NCBI GenBank assembly: GCA_002309855.1
Contig: DBYD01000021.1
Coordinates: 1 to 21,150 of the forward strand
DNA: 21,150 nucleotides
Reading direction: 5' to 3'
DNA from: Bacteroidales bacterium UBA1195
GTDB taxonomy: Bacteria; Bacteroidota; Bacteroidia; Bacteroidales; WCHB1-69
In this document: piece by piece, positions 13,215-21,150 of the stretch
Numbering within the stretch: position 1 is the stretch's first letter
Layout of the letters: every line of letters starts with the position of its first letter
Translations under genes and position numbers: made by a program
The notes under the pieces: model-generated
Told to the model about the DNA's origin: nothing
The model's input: only the letters and a program-made list of their open reading frames with translations
Databases searched by the model: none

Positions 13215-15079
13215 ACCGGATTCATTTGTTGTCTGAGGCGGTTGCCAACCAGATTGCGGCGGGCGAGGTCATACAGCGTCCCGCTTCCGTGGTGAAGGAG
13301 CTTATGGAAAATGCCATTGATGCCGGTGCCACGCGTGTTGATGTGATTGTGAAGGATGCCGGCAGGACGCTGATTCAGGTTACCGATGACGGTTGCGGAA
13401 TGGGCCCGGAGGATGCGCTGCTCTGCTTTGAACGCCATGCCACTTCAAAAATCAGCTCCGCGGAAGATCTCTTTTCTCTGCAGACAAAGGGATTCCGTGG
13501 GGAGGCCCTGGCCTCCATCGCCTCCATCGCCCATGTGGAGTTGAAGACACGTCCTGAAGGTGAGGCTTTGGGCACAAGGCTGTTGTTTGAAGGGGCGGTT
13601 TGTCGGGAAAACGCTCCCTGCTCCTGTGAGAAGGGAACCACTTTTCTGGTGCGGAACCTCTTTTTCAACGTGCCGGCCAGAAGGCAGTTCCTGAAATCGG
13701 ATTCGGTGGAGTTCAACCATATTTTGGATGAGTTCATGCGGGTGGTGTTAGTTGCGCCCGAGGTGGCTTTCACATTGTACCACAACGACAAACAAGTTTA
13801 TAATCTGCCTAAGGCTGTGTTAAAGCAGAGGATTGTAAATGTTTTTGGAAACAGTTACAAGGAGAAGCTCCTGCCTGTCCGGCAGGATAGCCAGGTGGCG
13901 CGGATAGAGGGCTTTATCGGTACGCCCGCTGCTGCGCGGAAAACCAAAGGTGAACAGTATCTCTTTGTGAACCAACGTTATTTCAGACATCCCTATTTTC
14001 ATCATGCCATCACTTCGGCCTTGGAGGAGCTGTTGCCTGCGGACCATCATCCGATCTATTTCATCTATTTTGACGTGGATCCTTCCAAAATAGATGTCAA
14101 CATCCATCCGACCAAAATTGAGGTCAAGTTCAGCGAGGAAAAGGTTATCTATTCCTTTTTGCGGGCGGCAGTACGCCATGCGATAGGCAGTTTCAACATC
14201 TCCTCGCATATCGAATTTGACGAACCTTCACCGTTTGATTTCAGCACGGTTCCTACCGGAGGGGTGCCGAAACCTCCTGTAATCTCCTATAATCCTGATT
14301 ACAATCCTTTCCATTCCCAAAAGCGGGACGGGGCCAAAAAGGGATATGGGATTCCTGCCGGCCATACGCCTTCAGGGGTGTCCGAACCATTGCAGCAGAT
14401 ATATGCATCGTTGCGGGATGCGCATTCTGAAACGGAATCCGTATCGGATACTCCGGCTCAAATGGAGATGGCCCTGCCTGAAGGGGAATCGTCTCAGGGT
14501 AAGGGCGAGGTGCCGATGTTCCAATGGTGCTGCAGCCACATCGTGACCTGCCATGAAAACAATCTTCTTCTCATCGATCAGCAGGCGGCTTCAGAAAGAA
14601 TCCTGTACGAGCGTGTTATGGGTCAGTTGGAGAAAAAGGAGCCTGCTCCTATGCAGCAGCTTCTTTTTCCGGAATCGGTCACCTTTTCCCCACAGGATGC
14701 CGAAACGCTTCGTGACATGCTGGCCGATTTCAGGAAAATCGGTTTTGATATGGAGCCCTTCGGACGCAATGCCATGATTGTACACGGCGTTCCGTCCGAT
14801 ATGACAGAACAGCCTGTACAGAAGCTGTTGGAACAGTTGTTGGAATCCTTCAAGTGCAATCTTATCTCCCTGCGGTTGGGGCGAAGGGAAAATCTGGCAC
14901 GTTCCCTTGCACGCACTATGGCGGTGCGTACCGGCACTGCGTTGTCCCAAACCGAGATGGAGGCAATTCTGCACGATCTGTTCCAATGTTCGCTCCCTTC
15001 TGTTTCTCCGGAAGGTAGGAACACCTTCGTATGTTTGAGCTTGTCGGATGTCCGGAAAATGGGAGGGGAACGGCGATGA
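13211..15079 (+). CDS. mutL: DNA mismatch repair protein MutL
   Basis: A 622-residue ATPase that links MutS mismatch recognition to strand incision. The N-terminal GHKL ATPase has ANQIAAGEVIQRPASVVKEL with the catalytic Glu30 and Mg-binding Asn34, then DDGCGM and KGFRGEALASI. The transducer domain has the Lys-containing NIHPTKIEVKF. After a variable linker (about 345-435) comes the C-terminal dimerisation domain. The endonuclease motif DQHA(X)2E(X)4E appears as DQQAASERILYE from Asp456, with His replaced by Gln. The ACR and CPHGRP motifs are replaced by LARTMAVR and VSPEGRN. Nicking activity is therefore uncertain. The ATG at 13211 overlaps the preceding stop (ATGA) and starts the conserved IHLLSE segment; a more distal in-frame start lies inside the previous gene. 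Confidence 0.96.
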   Translation: MNRIHLLSEAVANQIAAGEVIQRPASVVKELMENAIDAGATRVDVIVKDAGRTLIQVTDDGCGMGPEDALLCFERHATSKISSAEDLFSLQTKGFRGEALASIASIAHVELKTRPEGEALGTRLLFEGAVCRENAPCSCEKGTTFLVRNLFFNVPARRQFLKSDSVEFNHILDEFMRVVLVAPEVAFTLYHNDKQVYNLPKAVLKQRIVNVFGNSYKEKLLPVRQDSQVARIEGFIGTPAAARKTKGEQYLFVNQRYFRHPYFHHAITSALEELLPADHHPIYFIYFDVDPSKIDVNIHPTKIEVKFSEEKVIYSFLRAAVRHAIGSFNISSHIEFDEPSPFDFSTVPTGGVPKPPVISYNPDYNPFHSQKRDGAKKGYGIPAGHTPSGVSEPLQQIYASLRDAHSETESVSDTPAQMEMALPEGESSQGKGEVPMFQWCCSHIVTCHENNLLLIDQQAASERILYERVMGQLEKKEPAPMQQLLFPESVTFSPQDAETLRDMLADFRKIGFDMEPFGRNAMIVHGVPSDMTEQPVQKLLEQLLESFKCNLISLRLGRRENLARSLARTMAVRTGTALSQTEMEAILHDLFQCSLPSVSPEGRNTFVCLSLSDVRKMGGERR

Positions 15080-16302
15080 ACAAACGGAAAATTATCAACG
15101 ATCCGGTATACGGATTCATCACAATAGCAAACGATCTGGTCTTTGACCTGATACAGCATCCTTATTTCCAGAGGCTTCGCAATATCCAGCAGTTGGGTCT
15201 TTCCAGTATGGTCTACCCAGGTGCGCTCCATACCCGTTTCCAGCATTCGTTAGGTGCGCTCCATCTGATGCGTCAGGCTTTGGATAACTTGAAATACAAA
15301 GGGGTGGAAATTACTGATGCGGAGGATGAGGCGGCACAGGTGGCCATTCTGCTCCACGATATAGGTCACGGTCCCTTTTCGCACCTGCTGGAGAAGACCT
15401 TCATCCCATCCATGACGCATGAGGAGTTCACCACGCTTTTCATGGAGCAGATGAACAGACAGTATGAGGGGAAGCTCGATCTTGCCATCCGCATCTTTAC
15501 GGACAATTATCCCAAACGTTTTCTGCACCAGTTGGTCTCCGGACAATTGGATGTTGACCGGCTGGACTACCTGACCCGTGACAGTTTCTTCTCCGGAGTG
15601 GCGGAGGGTGTGATCGGCACGGAGCGCATCATCAAGATGCTGAATGTGGCGGACAACCAGTTGGTGGCGGATGTCAAGGCATTGTATTCCATTGAGAAGT
15701 TTATCATTTCCCGTCGGCTTATGTACTGGCAGGTCTATCTGCACAAGACAGTGCATGTGGCGGAGGTGATGCTGGTGCTTTGTCTACAGCGGGCCAAAAC
15801 CTTGTGGAAGCGCAGCCCCGGATTTTTCCTGCCGCGTTCCATGCAGCTGTTTTTTGAACGGGACTACACCATGGATGATTTCAGGCGTGACCCTGCGTTA
15901 CTTGCCGGATATGCCGATTTGGACGACCGTGACATCTGGTATGCAATTAAACAGTGGCGGAACAGTCAGGACAGGGTGCTTTCCGATTTGTCGGGACGAT
16001 TGTGTGACCGCAACCTGTTCCGGATTGAACTTTCAGAAACCCCTTTTCCCAAGGAGCTCGTCGACCGCAAAAGGTCTGCAATCCGGCAGCAGCTTCTTTT
16101 TTCCGAAGAGGAGTCCGACTACATGCTCTCCTCCGGAAAGATGGAAAACCGCGCCTACAACAAGCAGGTTGAGTCAATTTTCATTCTGGAGAAGGACGGG
16201 CGCGTGCGTCCGCTGGAGGAATTGTCAGACCATCTGAACCATAGAATGTTGTCAGAAAGTGTCAGTAAATATTTCATTGCATATCCAAAAGAGCTGTTAT
16301 GA
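15076..16302 (+). CDS. HD-domain phosphohydrolase, SAMHD1/dGTPase-like
   Basis: A 408-residue soluble protein. The N terminus INDPVYGFITI and HPYFQRLRNIQQLG match the YdhJ/SAMHD1-like HD family. The metal-site residues are complete: His57 in RFQHSLG, His94-Asp95 in LLHDIGHG, and Asp161 in DVDRLDYLTRD. Tyr165 and Asp169 correspond in context to SAMHD1 Tyr315 and Asp319. The likely reaction is hydrolysis of deoxynucleoside triphosphates or another phosphoester; the substrate cannot be read from the sequence. The ATG at 15076 overlaps the mutL stop (ATGA) and is preceded by GGGAGGGGAA. Its own stop overlaps the next gene in the same way, so translation of the three is probably coupled. Confidence 0.88.
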   Translation: MNKRKIINDPVYGFITIANDLVFDLIQHPYFQRLRNIQQLGLSSMVYPGALHTRFQHSLGALHLMRQALDNLKYKGVEITDAEDEAAQVAILLHDIGHGPFSHLLEKTFIPSMTHEEFTTLFMEQMNRQYEGKLDLAIRIFTDNYPKRFLHQLVSGQLDVDRLDYLTRDSFFSGVAEGVIGTERIIKMLNVADNQLVADVKALYSIEKFIISRRLMYWQVYLHKTVHVAEVMLVLCLQRAKTLWKRSPGFFLPRSMQLFFERDYTMDDFRRDPALLAGYADLDDRDIWYAIKQWRNSQDRVLSDLSGRLCDRNLFRIELSETPFPKELVDRKRSAIRQQLLFSEEESDYMLSSGKMENRAYNKQVESIFILEKDGRVRPLEELSDHLNHRMLSESVSKYFIAYPKELL

Positions 16303-16865
16303 CAAAAGTGGCTTTCAAACCCGGCACATTGGTTTATCCGCTGCCTGCACTGATGGTCAGCTGTGGTACCATGGAGCAACCAAACATCCTCACTGTGGCC
16401 TGGACAGGCACGTTGTGCAGTGATCCGCCCATGTGCTATGTCTCGATCCGGAAGGAGCGCTTTTCGCACCGGATTATCCGCGATTCAGGGGAGTTTGTCC
16501 TGAATCTCACCACGGAACCGTTGGTCCGGGCAACAGACTGGTGCGGTGTGAAATCAGGCCGCGATGTCAACAAGTTCAAAGAGATGCATCTTACCCCCGA
16601 AAAGGCGCAGCTGTTGCAGGCACCGCTCATCGCCGAATCGCCGCTGAACATCGAATGCAGGGTGACTGAGGTGAAGGAGCTGGGTTCGCATGACATGTTC
16701 ATTGCACGGGTGGTTGCGGTTGATGCGGACGAACGGCTCATGGACCATACCACCGGGGAGTTCCAGCTGAACCATGCCCGTCCGATCGCCTATTCCCATG
16801 GAAAGTATTATGCCCTGGGTGAAAAGCTCGGCTCTTTCGGTTTCTCGGTTAAAAAGCGCCGCTGA
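16299..16865 (+). CDS. Flavin reductase-like FMN-binding protein
   Basis: A 188-residue protein of the flavin-reductase-like (DIM6/NTAB, FMN-binding split-barrel) family. Visible family features are LVYPLPALMVSCG at the N terminus, the NILTVAWTGTLCSDPPM loop that contacts FMN, and ERFSHRIIRDSGEFVLNL. The physiological electron acceptor is unknown; relatives reduce free flavin, iron chelates or serve as oxygenase partners. It starts within the HD gene stop (ATGA) and ends the operon 5 bases before the 3' end of a convergent gene, with no hairpin between them. Confidence 0.88.
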   Translation: MTKVAFKPGTLVYPLPALMVSCGTMEQPNILTVAWTGTLCSDPPMCYVSIRKERFSHRIIRDSGEFVLNLTTEPLVRATDWCGVKSGRDVNKFKEMHLTPEKAQLLQAPLIAESPLNIECRVTEVKELGSHDMFIARVVAVDADERLMDHTTGEFQLNHARPIAYSHGKYYALGEKLGSFGFSVKKRR

Positions 16866-16870
16866 CAGAT

Positions 16871-18529
16871 TCAGAATTTCTTTACGGCCATCTGGTAGGT
16901 CCTGTACCCGCCTGAAATGCTGCGTATGTTTGTGAAGCCGTGCTGCGACAGGATACGGTATGCGATATATGCGCGCAGGCCTATGGCACAGTAAATCACT
17001 ATCTCCTTGTCCTTGGGAAGTTGGCCGAGGTTCTCCCGCAGATGATCCACTTCCAGATTCACAGCTTCCGGCAGATGCCCCATGCGGAACTCTTCAGGCG
17101 TGCGCACATCAAGCAGCAGTGTGCCGCTCTTGTCGTGTTTCTGCCATTCGTTCCACTGGATGATGCGGTAGCGGTCGTGCAGGATGTTCTCGGCGACGAA
17201 TCCGGCCATGTTGACGGGATCTTTCGCCGAGGCGAAGGGAGGAGCGTAAGCCTGTTCGGTTTCGCACAGATCCTCCACAGTTCCTTTGTGCCTTATGATT
17301 TGTGCAATCATCTCAACCCGCTTGTCAACCCCCTGCATGCCGATGATCTGTGCTCCAAAAATCTGCCCGGTTTCGGGATGGAACAGCAGTTTGGTGTCCA
17401 CCATTTTGGATGCCGGATAGTAGCTGGCGTGGGAGGCCGAGTGGGTGTGGGATGCGATGTATGGAATACCCTCTTTTGCCAGCTGTTTTTCGTTCAGACC
17501 GACTGTTGCTGCGTGCAGGTCGAAAATTTTGGCGATGGCTGTGCCGATGCACCCCCTGTATTGGCGGTGGTTGCCGAAGGCGATGTTGTCGGCTGCGATC
17601 CGCGCCTCCTTGTTCGCCGGTCCTGCCAATGGCAGAAGCACAGGATGTTGCAGCAGCATGTGCGGAATCTCCACCGCATCGCCGACCGCATAGATGTCGG
17701 GGTCGGAGGTCTGCATGTGGCTGTTTACGGCAATTCCGCCCAAGGAGCCGAGGCGCAGTCCGGCCGCTTCGGCCAGTGCGGTGTTGGGGCGCACACCCAT
17801 GCATAGCAACACCATGGAGGTCTTGATCTCCGTGCCGTTGTCCAGATGCACCCTGATGGCTGGGCCGTCCGGCTCGAAGGCGGTGACTCCGCAGCACAGA
17901 TGCAGGCTGATGCCGTTGTCGTACATCTTCTGGTGTATGAAGTTGGCCATTTCGGGGTCAAGTGGCGGCATCACCTGCGGAGCCTTCTCCACCAGATGGA
18001 CCTCCAGTCCGGCCATGGTGAGATTTTCAGCCATCTCCAGTCCGATGAATCCGCCGCCGACCACAACCGCATCCTCCACGTTATGCTGCCGCATGTGCTG
18101 TTTTATGCGGTCAGTATCGGTGACATCGCGCAGCGTGAATATGCCTTCGCTCCGGATGCCCGGCAAATCGGGCACTATCGGATTCGCTCCGGGGGAGAGC
18201 AGCAGTTTGTCGTAGTTTTCCTCATAGGTTTCGCCGGTTTCCGCCTTCCTGATGCAGACGGTCTTACGTTCCGGGATGATTTGAACGGCCTCCGAAAGTG
18301 TGCGAATGTCAATCTTGAAACGCTGTGAGAAACCGCTTACACTCTGCACAAACAGCTTTTCCCGTTGCGGGATCGCATCTCCGATATAATATGGCAGTCC
18401 GCAATTGGCGTAGGAGATGTATGGCCCTTTCTCTATCAGTATGATTTCCGCCTGTTCGTCCAAACGGCGCAGGCGTGCGGCAAGGCTTGCCCCGCCTGCC
18501 ACTCCTCCGATAATCAAAATCTTGCTCAT
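16871..18529 (-). CDS. CoA-disulfide reductase fused to rhodanese domain
   Basis: A 552-residue flavoprotein. It starts with the FAD-binding motif GGVAGGASLAARL (9-20), followed by the single active-site cysteine Cys43 in YANCGLPYYIG, the same position as in CoA-disulfide reductase. The NAD(P)H-binding motif is VVVGGGFIGLEMAENL (155-170), and the second FAD motif DIYAVGD has Asp283. The pyridine-nucleotide-disulfide dimerisation domain follows. Residues about 460-552 form a rhodanese domain with active Cys514 in YCAIGLR. Fusions of this type reduce CoA disulfide, CoA persulfide or polysulfide, so a role in thiol redox or sulfane-sulfur handling is likely. It is the last gene of a minus-strand operon, 10 bases after the outer-membrane barrel gene. 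Confidence 0.93.
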   Translation of the reverse strand: MSKILIIGGVAGGASLAARLRRLDEQAEIILIEKGPYISYANCGLPYYIGDAIPQREKLFVQSVSGFSQRFKIDIRTLSEAVQIIPERKTVCIRKAETGETYEENYDKLLLSPGANPIVPDLPGIRSEGIFTLRDVTDTDRIKQHMRQHNVEDAVVVGGGFIGLEMAENLTMAGLEVHLVEKAPQVMPPLDPEMANFIHQKMYDNGISLHLCCGVTAFEPDGPAIRVHLDNGTEIKTSMVLLCMGVRPNTALAEAAGLRLGSLGGIAVNSHMQTSDPDIYAVGDAVEIPHMLLQHPVLLPLAGPANKEARIAADNIAFGNHRQYRGCIGTAIAKIFDLHAATVGLNEKQLAKEGIPYIASHTHSASHASYYPASKMVDTKLLFHPETGQIFGAQIIGMQGVDKRVEMIAQIIRHKGTVEDLCETEQAYAPPFASAKDPVNMAGFVAENILHDRYRIIQWNEWQKHDKSGTLLLDVRTPEEFRMGHLPEAVNLEVDHLRENLGQLPKDKEIVIYCAIGLRAYIAYRILSQHGFTNIRSISGGYRTYQMAVKKF

Positions 18530-18539
18530 GGTCTTTATG

Positions 18540-19145
18540 TTAGAATGTATAGGATACTTTTAAAAGAAGGCTGTTGTTCCTCAATCCGCTGCTTATGTAA
18601 TGGCTTTTTCCGATAGGGGTGAGGGAATACATGAACTGCAGGTGTGCCCCCCAATGTTCGTCCCGTTGCCATTGCACTCCGCAGAAACCGGCCAGTTCAA
18701 ACAAATTAAAGTCTTCATAATCTTTATCTCCCGGCCTGAATTCATACAGGTCCCCATTCATCCGGATACGGATAATCGGCATGATGTCCATTATGCACCC
18801 GGCTTCAAACCGGTATGGTTTCTGGCAGTTAAACCGGATCATAAAGGGCATTCCGATCTGGTGCAGGGTCATATGGTATGTGTTCAGTTCGCCCGTCGAT
18901 CTTGTATTGGTGGCTTTGCAGCCTTTCTGCATGTAATAAATTCCGGTTTGCAGCTGCAGGTTGTCCTCCCGTAACGGCACATAGGTGAATGCACCGGCGT
19001 GCAATCCGGGCTTGTGGTAGCCTGTCATGTTGTCGCCGTCCACTTGGGAGGCGAGCAGCCCCAATTCCACTCCTCCCTTAAAGAGTTGTGCCTGTACGCT
19101 TACGGTGCATAGGATGATAATTGTTATCAGAAGGTGCCTATTCAT
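18540..19145 (-). CDS. Outer-membrane beta-barrel protein, PorT-like
   Basis: A 201-residue exported protein. The signal peptide is MNRHLLITIIILCTVSVQAQ. The mature part is a series of amphipathic beta strands ending in Phe (LLLKVSYTF), as in the small 8-stranded barrels of Bacteroidetes annotated as porin family or PorT family. Segments such as LQLQTGIYYMQKG and TYHMTLHQIGMPFMIRF are typical of that family. PorT itself is a type IX secretion component, but such barrels are numerous and this one has no specific mark of PorT. Its ATG overlaps the last codons of the riboflavin kinase gene by 8 bases. Confidence 0.8.
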   Translation of the reverse strand: MNRHLLITIIILCTVSVQAQLFKGGVELGLLASQVDGDNMTGYHKPGLHAGAFTYVPLREDNLQLQTGIYYMQKGCKATNTRSTGELNTYHMTLHQIGMPFMIRFNCQKPYRFEAGCIMDIMPIIRIRMNGDLYEFRPGDKDYEDFNLFELAGFCGVQWQRDEHWGAHLQFMYSLTPIGKSHYISSGLRNNSLLLKVSYTF

Positions 19146-19545
19146 TGTCTTCAGTTTTGTCGTTCCAAATATGTTCGTGGAGATAGTCCTCTGTCTGCCG
19201 ACGGTCAGCCATCAGCTGCCGCCTGAGCGTTTCCGTGCCGGCAAATTTCATCTCACTGCGCAGAAAATGCAGCAGCCGGACCGAAACCCTCTTTCCGTAT
19301 AGGTCTCCTTGGAAATCAAGCAGGTGCATTTCCACCCGCAGGGTAGCGCCGCCAACAGTCGGACGCGTGCCGATATTCAGCATTCCGAATCCTTGCCCCT
19401 CATCCCAGGTCATGCGGGCCACGTAGACCCCTCTTTCTGGCAACGGGTCGGTTGTCTGCAGATTGGCGGTCGGGAAGCCTATTGTGCGGCCGATACGGTC
19501 TCCGTGGATGATGGTTCCGTGCAGTATTTGGCGGTTCATTTGCAT
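19138..19545 (-). CDS. Stand-alone riboflavin kinase
   Basis: A 135-residue protein equal to the C-terminal riboflavin kinase half of bifunctional RibF. It phosphorylates riboflavin to FMN with ATP. The ATP/Mg loop is GRTIGFPTANL (19-29), followed by GVYVARM, NIGTRPTVGG, and Glu72 in RVEMHLLDF, the position of the catalytic base. GDLYGKRVSV and LRSEMKFAG complete the fold. The N-terminal FMN adenylyltransferase half is absent, and no sequence for it lies upstream. The start is ATG at 19545 or 19539; upstream in-frame codons overlap a promoter-like GATATTTG at 19569-19562. It is the first gene of an operon with the barrel protein and a FAD enzyme. Confidence 0.88.
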   Translation of the reverse strand: MQMNRQILHGTIIHGDRIGRTIGFPTANLQTTDPLPERGVYVARMTWDEGQGFGMLNIGTRPTVGGATLRVEMHLLDFQGDLYGKRVSVRLLHFLRSEMKFAGTETLRRQLMADRRQTEDYLHEHIWNDKTEDNE

Positions 19546-19561
19546 TGTCAAAATCAAAATG

Positions 19562-19569
19562 CAAATATC
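19562..19569 (-). promoter_or_regulatory. Probable -7 element of the riboflavin kinase operon
   Basis: On the minus strand GATATTTG matches seven of eight positions of TAnnTTTG, 17 bases before the ATG at 19545. No clear -33 element was found. Confidence 0.35.
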
Positions 19570-19650
19570 CGTAAAAAAGCAATAGGATTCCATCCAATGT
19601 GGAAATAAAAAAAAGTTGGAAAAAACATAGGATGGTATTGAAAAAATGTG

Positions 19651-19658
19651 TTACTTTG
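19651..19658 (+). promoter_or_regulatory. Probable -7 element of the ATP synthase operon
   Basis: TTACTTTG matches seven of eight positions of TAnnTTTG and lies 53 bases before the atpD ATG, in an A/T-rich region (19594-19711) that holds nothing else I can recognise. No -33 box at the standard spacing. Confidence 0.35.
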
Positions 19659-19711
19659 TAAATCTGAAAACCGTTTTTTAGAATAATACTAAATGCTTAA
19701 ATAACAAGCTA

Positions 19712-21150
19712 ATGGAAGAGAATAAAAAAGTAATCGGCAAAATTGCGCAGGTAATTGGTGCCGTTGTTGACGTAACCTTTGACTCGCAGGAGCAGCTGCC
19801 CCGCATTTATGACGCATTGGAGGTGACCCGTGAAAACGGCGAGGTCATCGTTTTCGAGTGCCAGCAGGATATCGGTGAGAACACCATGCGCTGCATAGCC
19901 ATGGACTCCACGGACGGCTTGCACCGTGGAATGGAGGTTGTGGCCACAGGCCATACAATCCGTATGCCGGCCACCAACATTAACGGCCGTCTGCTGAACG
20001 TGATCGGCAAAACCATTGACGGCATGGATCAGGTGCAGACCGACAGATACAAGAGCATCCATAGCGATCCCCCCACATTTGAGAACCTCTCCACCTCAAG
20101 TGAGGTGCTGTATACCGGTATCAAGGTGATTGACCTGATTGAGCCTTACATGAAGGGAGGTAAAATCGGATTGTTCGGCGGTGCCGGTGTGGGCAAGACC
20201 GTGCTGATTATGGAGATGATCAATAACATTGCAAAGAAGTATTCCGGCATGTCGGTGTTCGCCGGTGTGGGCGAGCGCACCCGTGAGGGTAACGACCTTT
20301 TGCGTGAAATGCTTGAGTCTGGCGTTATCAGGTATGGCGACAAATTCATGGAGAGCATGGAAAAGGGCGGTTGGGATCTGAGCCTGGTTGACAAGAGCGA
20401 ACTGGAGAAATCCCAGGCCACTCTGGTCTTCGGGCAGATGAACGAGCCTCCTGGGGCCCGTGCCCGTGTGGCTCTTTCAGGCCTGACTGTTGCCGAGCAC
20501 TACCGTGATGGTGACGAAAATTCCACCGGACGTGACATCCTTTTCTTTGTGGACAACATCTTCCGTTTCACACAGGCCGGTTCCGAGGTCTCCGCATTGT
20601 TGGGACGTATGCCTTCTGCGGTGGGTTACCAGCCGACCCTTGCGACGGAAATGGGTGTGATGCAGGAGCGTATCACCTCCACGACAAGAGGTTCCATCAC
20701 CTCCGTGCAGGCCATCTATGTTCCTGCCGATGACTTGACAGACCCGGCGCCTGCAACCACCTTCTCCCACTTGGATGCCACCACGGTGTTGAGCCGTAAG
20801 ATCTCTTCGCTTGGTATCTATCCGGCCGTGGATCCGTTGGATTCCACTTCGCGTATTCTTTCACCGGATGTTGTGGGCGAGGAGCATTACAGGACCGCGC
20901 AGCGTGTGAAGGAGACTCTGCAGCGCTACAACGAATTGCAGGATATCATTGCCATTCTGGGTATGGACGAACTCTCCGAGGAGGACAAGCTGACGGTGCA
21001 TCGCGCACGCCGTGTGCAGCGTTTCCTCTCCCAGCCGTTCCATGTTGCCGAGCAGTTCACCGGTCTTAAGGGTGTCTTTGTTAACATTGAGGATACCATC
21101 AAGGGCTTCAACATGATTCTGGACGGCGAACTCGACCACCTGCCCGAAAC
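19712..21150 (+). CDS. atpD: F-type ATP synthase subunit beta (3' end outside window)
   Basis: About 479 residues are visible, open to the right window edge. This is the catalytic subunit of F1, which makes ATP on the cytoplasmic face of the inner membrane. The Walker A loop GGAGVGKT is at residues 156-163. GERTREGNDL holds the catalytic Glu, and LFFVDNIFRFTQAGSEVSAL contains Walker B. The DELSEED equivalent reads DELSEED exactly. From about residue 207 an extra stretch of about 27 residues (including FMESMEKGGWDLSLVDKSEL) precedes LVFGQMNEPP compared with E. coli. I recall this as typical of Bacteroidetes. ATG at 19712 begins MEENKKVIGKIAQVIGAVVD. As the first gene it probably leads an atp operon continuing to the right. 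Confidence 0.97.
   Translation, partial: MEENKKVIGKIAQVIGAVVDVTFDSQEQLPRIYDALEVTRENGEVIVFECQQDIGENTMRCIAMDSTDGLHRGMEVVATGHTIRMPATNINGRLLNVIGKTIDGMDQVQTDRYKSIHSDPPTFENLSTSSEVLYTGIKVIDLIEPYMKGGKIGLFGGAGVGKTVLIMEMINNIAKKYSGMSVFAGVGERTREGNDLLREMLESGVIRYGDKFMESMEKGGWDLSLVDKSELEKSQATLVFGQMNEPPGARARVALSGLTVAEHYRDGDENSTGRDILFFVDNIFRFTQAGSEVSALLGRMPSAVGYQPTLATEMGVMQERITSTTRGSITSVQAIYVPADDLTDPAPATTFSHLDATTVLSRKISSLGIYPAVDPLDSTSRILSPDVVGEEHYRTAQRVKETLQRYNELQDIIAILGMDELSEEDKLTVHRARRVQRFLSQPFHVAEQFTGLKGVFVNIEDTIKGFNMILDGELDHLPE

Noticed and set aside
16940..17806. Plus-strand open frame of 288 codons
   Set aside because: It is antisense to the CoA-disulfide reductase gene, which has clear FAD, NAD and rhodanese motifs.
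19594..19711. Search for a missing RibF N-terminal domain upstream of the riboflavin kinase
   Set aside because: The region is A/T-rich promoter sequence in all frames with no adenylyltransferase motif, so a simple frameshifted ribF is not supported.

Overview
The window looks like chromosomal core sequence from a member of the order Bacteroidales (phylum Bacteroidota). Four things point there. It has the type IX secretion pair PorU and PorV, which is restricted to this phylum. Several genes are preceded by the Bacteroidetes -7 promoter element TAnnTTTG, and Shine-Dalgarno signals are mostly weak. The AtpD protein carries an insertion of about 27 residues that I recall as typical of Bacteroidetes beta subunits. 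Gene order porU-porV-ispF is, from memory, the order in Porphyromonas gingivalis. Genus cannot be read from the sequence alone. I see no prophage, insertion sequence or CRISPR array, and no stretch over 300 bases lacks a gene. The longest gaps are 2527-2746, 10986-11157 and 19546-19711, all promoter-bearing.

Left part (1-5282): the 3' end of an Rpn-type nuclease gene with a 36-bp coding tandem repeat; a tRNA-Ser(CGA) on the minus strand with its own promoter and terminator; asd (aspartate-semialdehyde dehydrogenase) converging on a YihY/BrkB membrane protein; a CorA-type metal channel; a PurF-like protein whose glutaminase site has been lost while the PRPP site and Fe-S cysteines remain; and a tRNA with a CAT anticodon.

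Middle part (5283-16865): a periplasmic M23 peptidase with LysM, then porU. After a promoter gap comes a tight six-gene run: porV, ispF, a small membrane protein, mutL, an HD-domain phosphohydrolase and a flavin-reductase-like protein. The last three junctions are ATGA stop/start overlaps, so one transcript probably links outer-membrane secretion, isoprenoid synthesis, mismatch repair and nucleotide metabolism. ispF contains an 18-bp stem-loop inside its coding sequence.

Right part (16866-21150): a minus-strand operon of a stand-alone riboflavin kinase, an outer-membrane beta-barrel protein and a CoA-disulfide reductase/rhodanese fusion, then the divergent start of the F-type ATP synthase operon (atpD, cut by the window end).

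The observations I consider most worth following are the glutaminase-dead PurF homologue, the quasi-palindrome in ispF, the riboflavin kinase without its usual adenylyltransferase half, and the translationally coupled mutL/HD pair. I do not see a clearly new multi-gene defence or mobile system.
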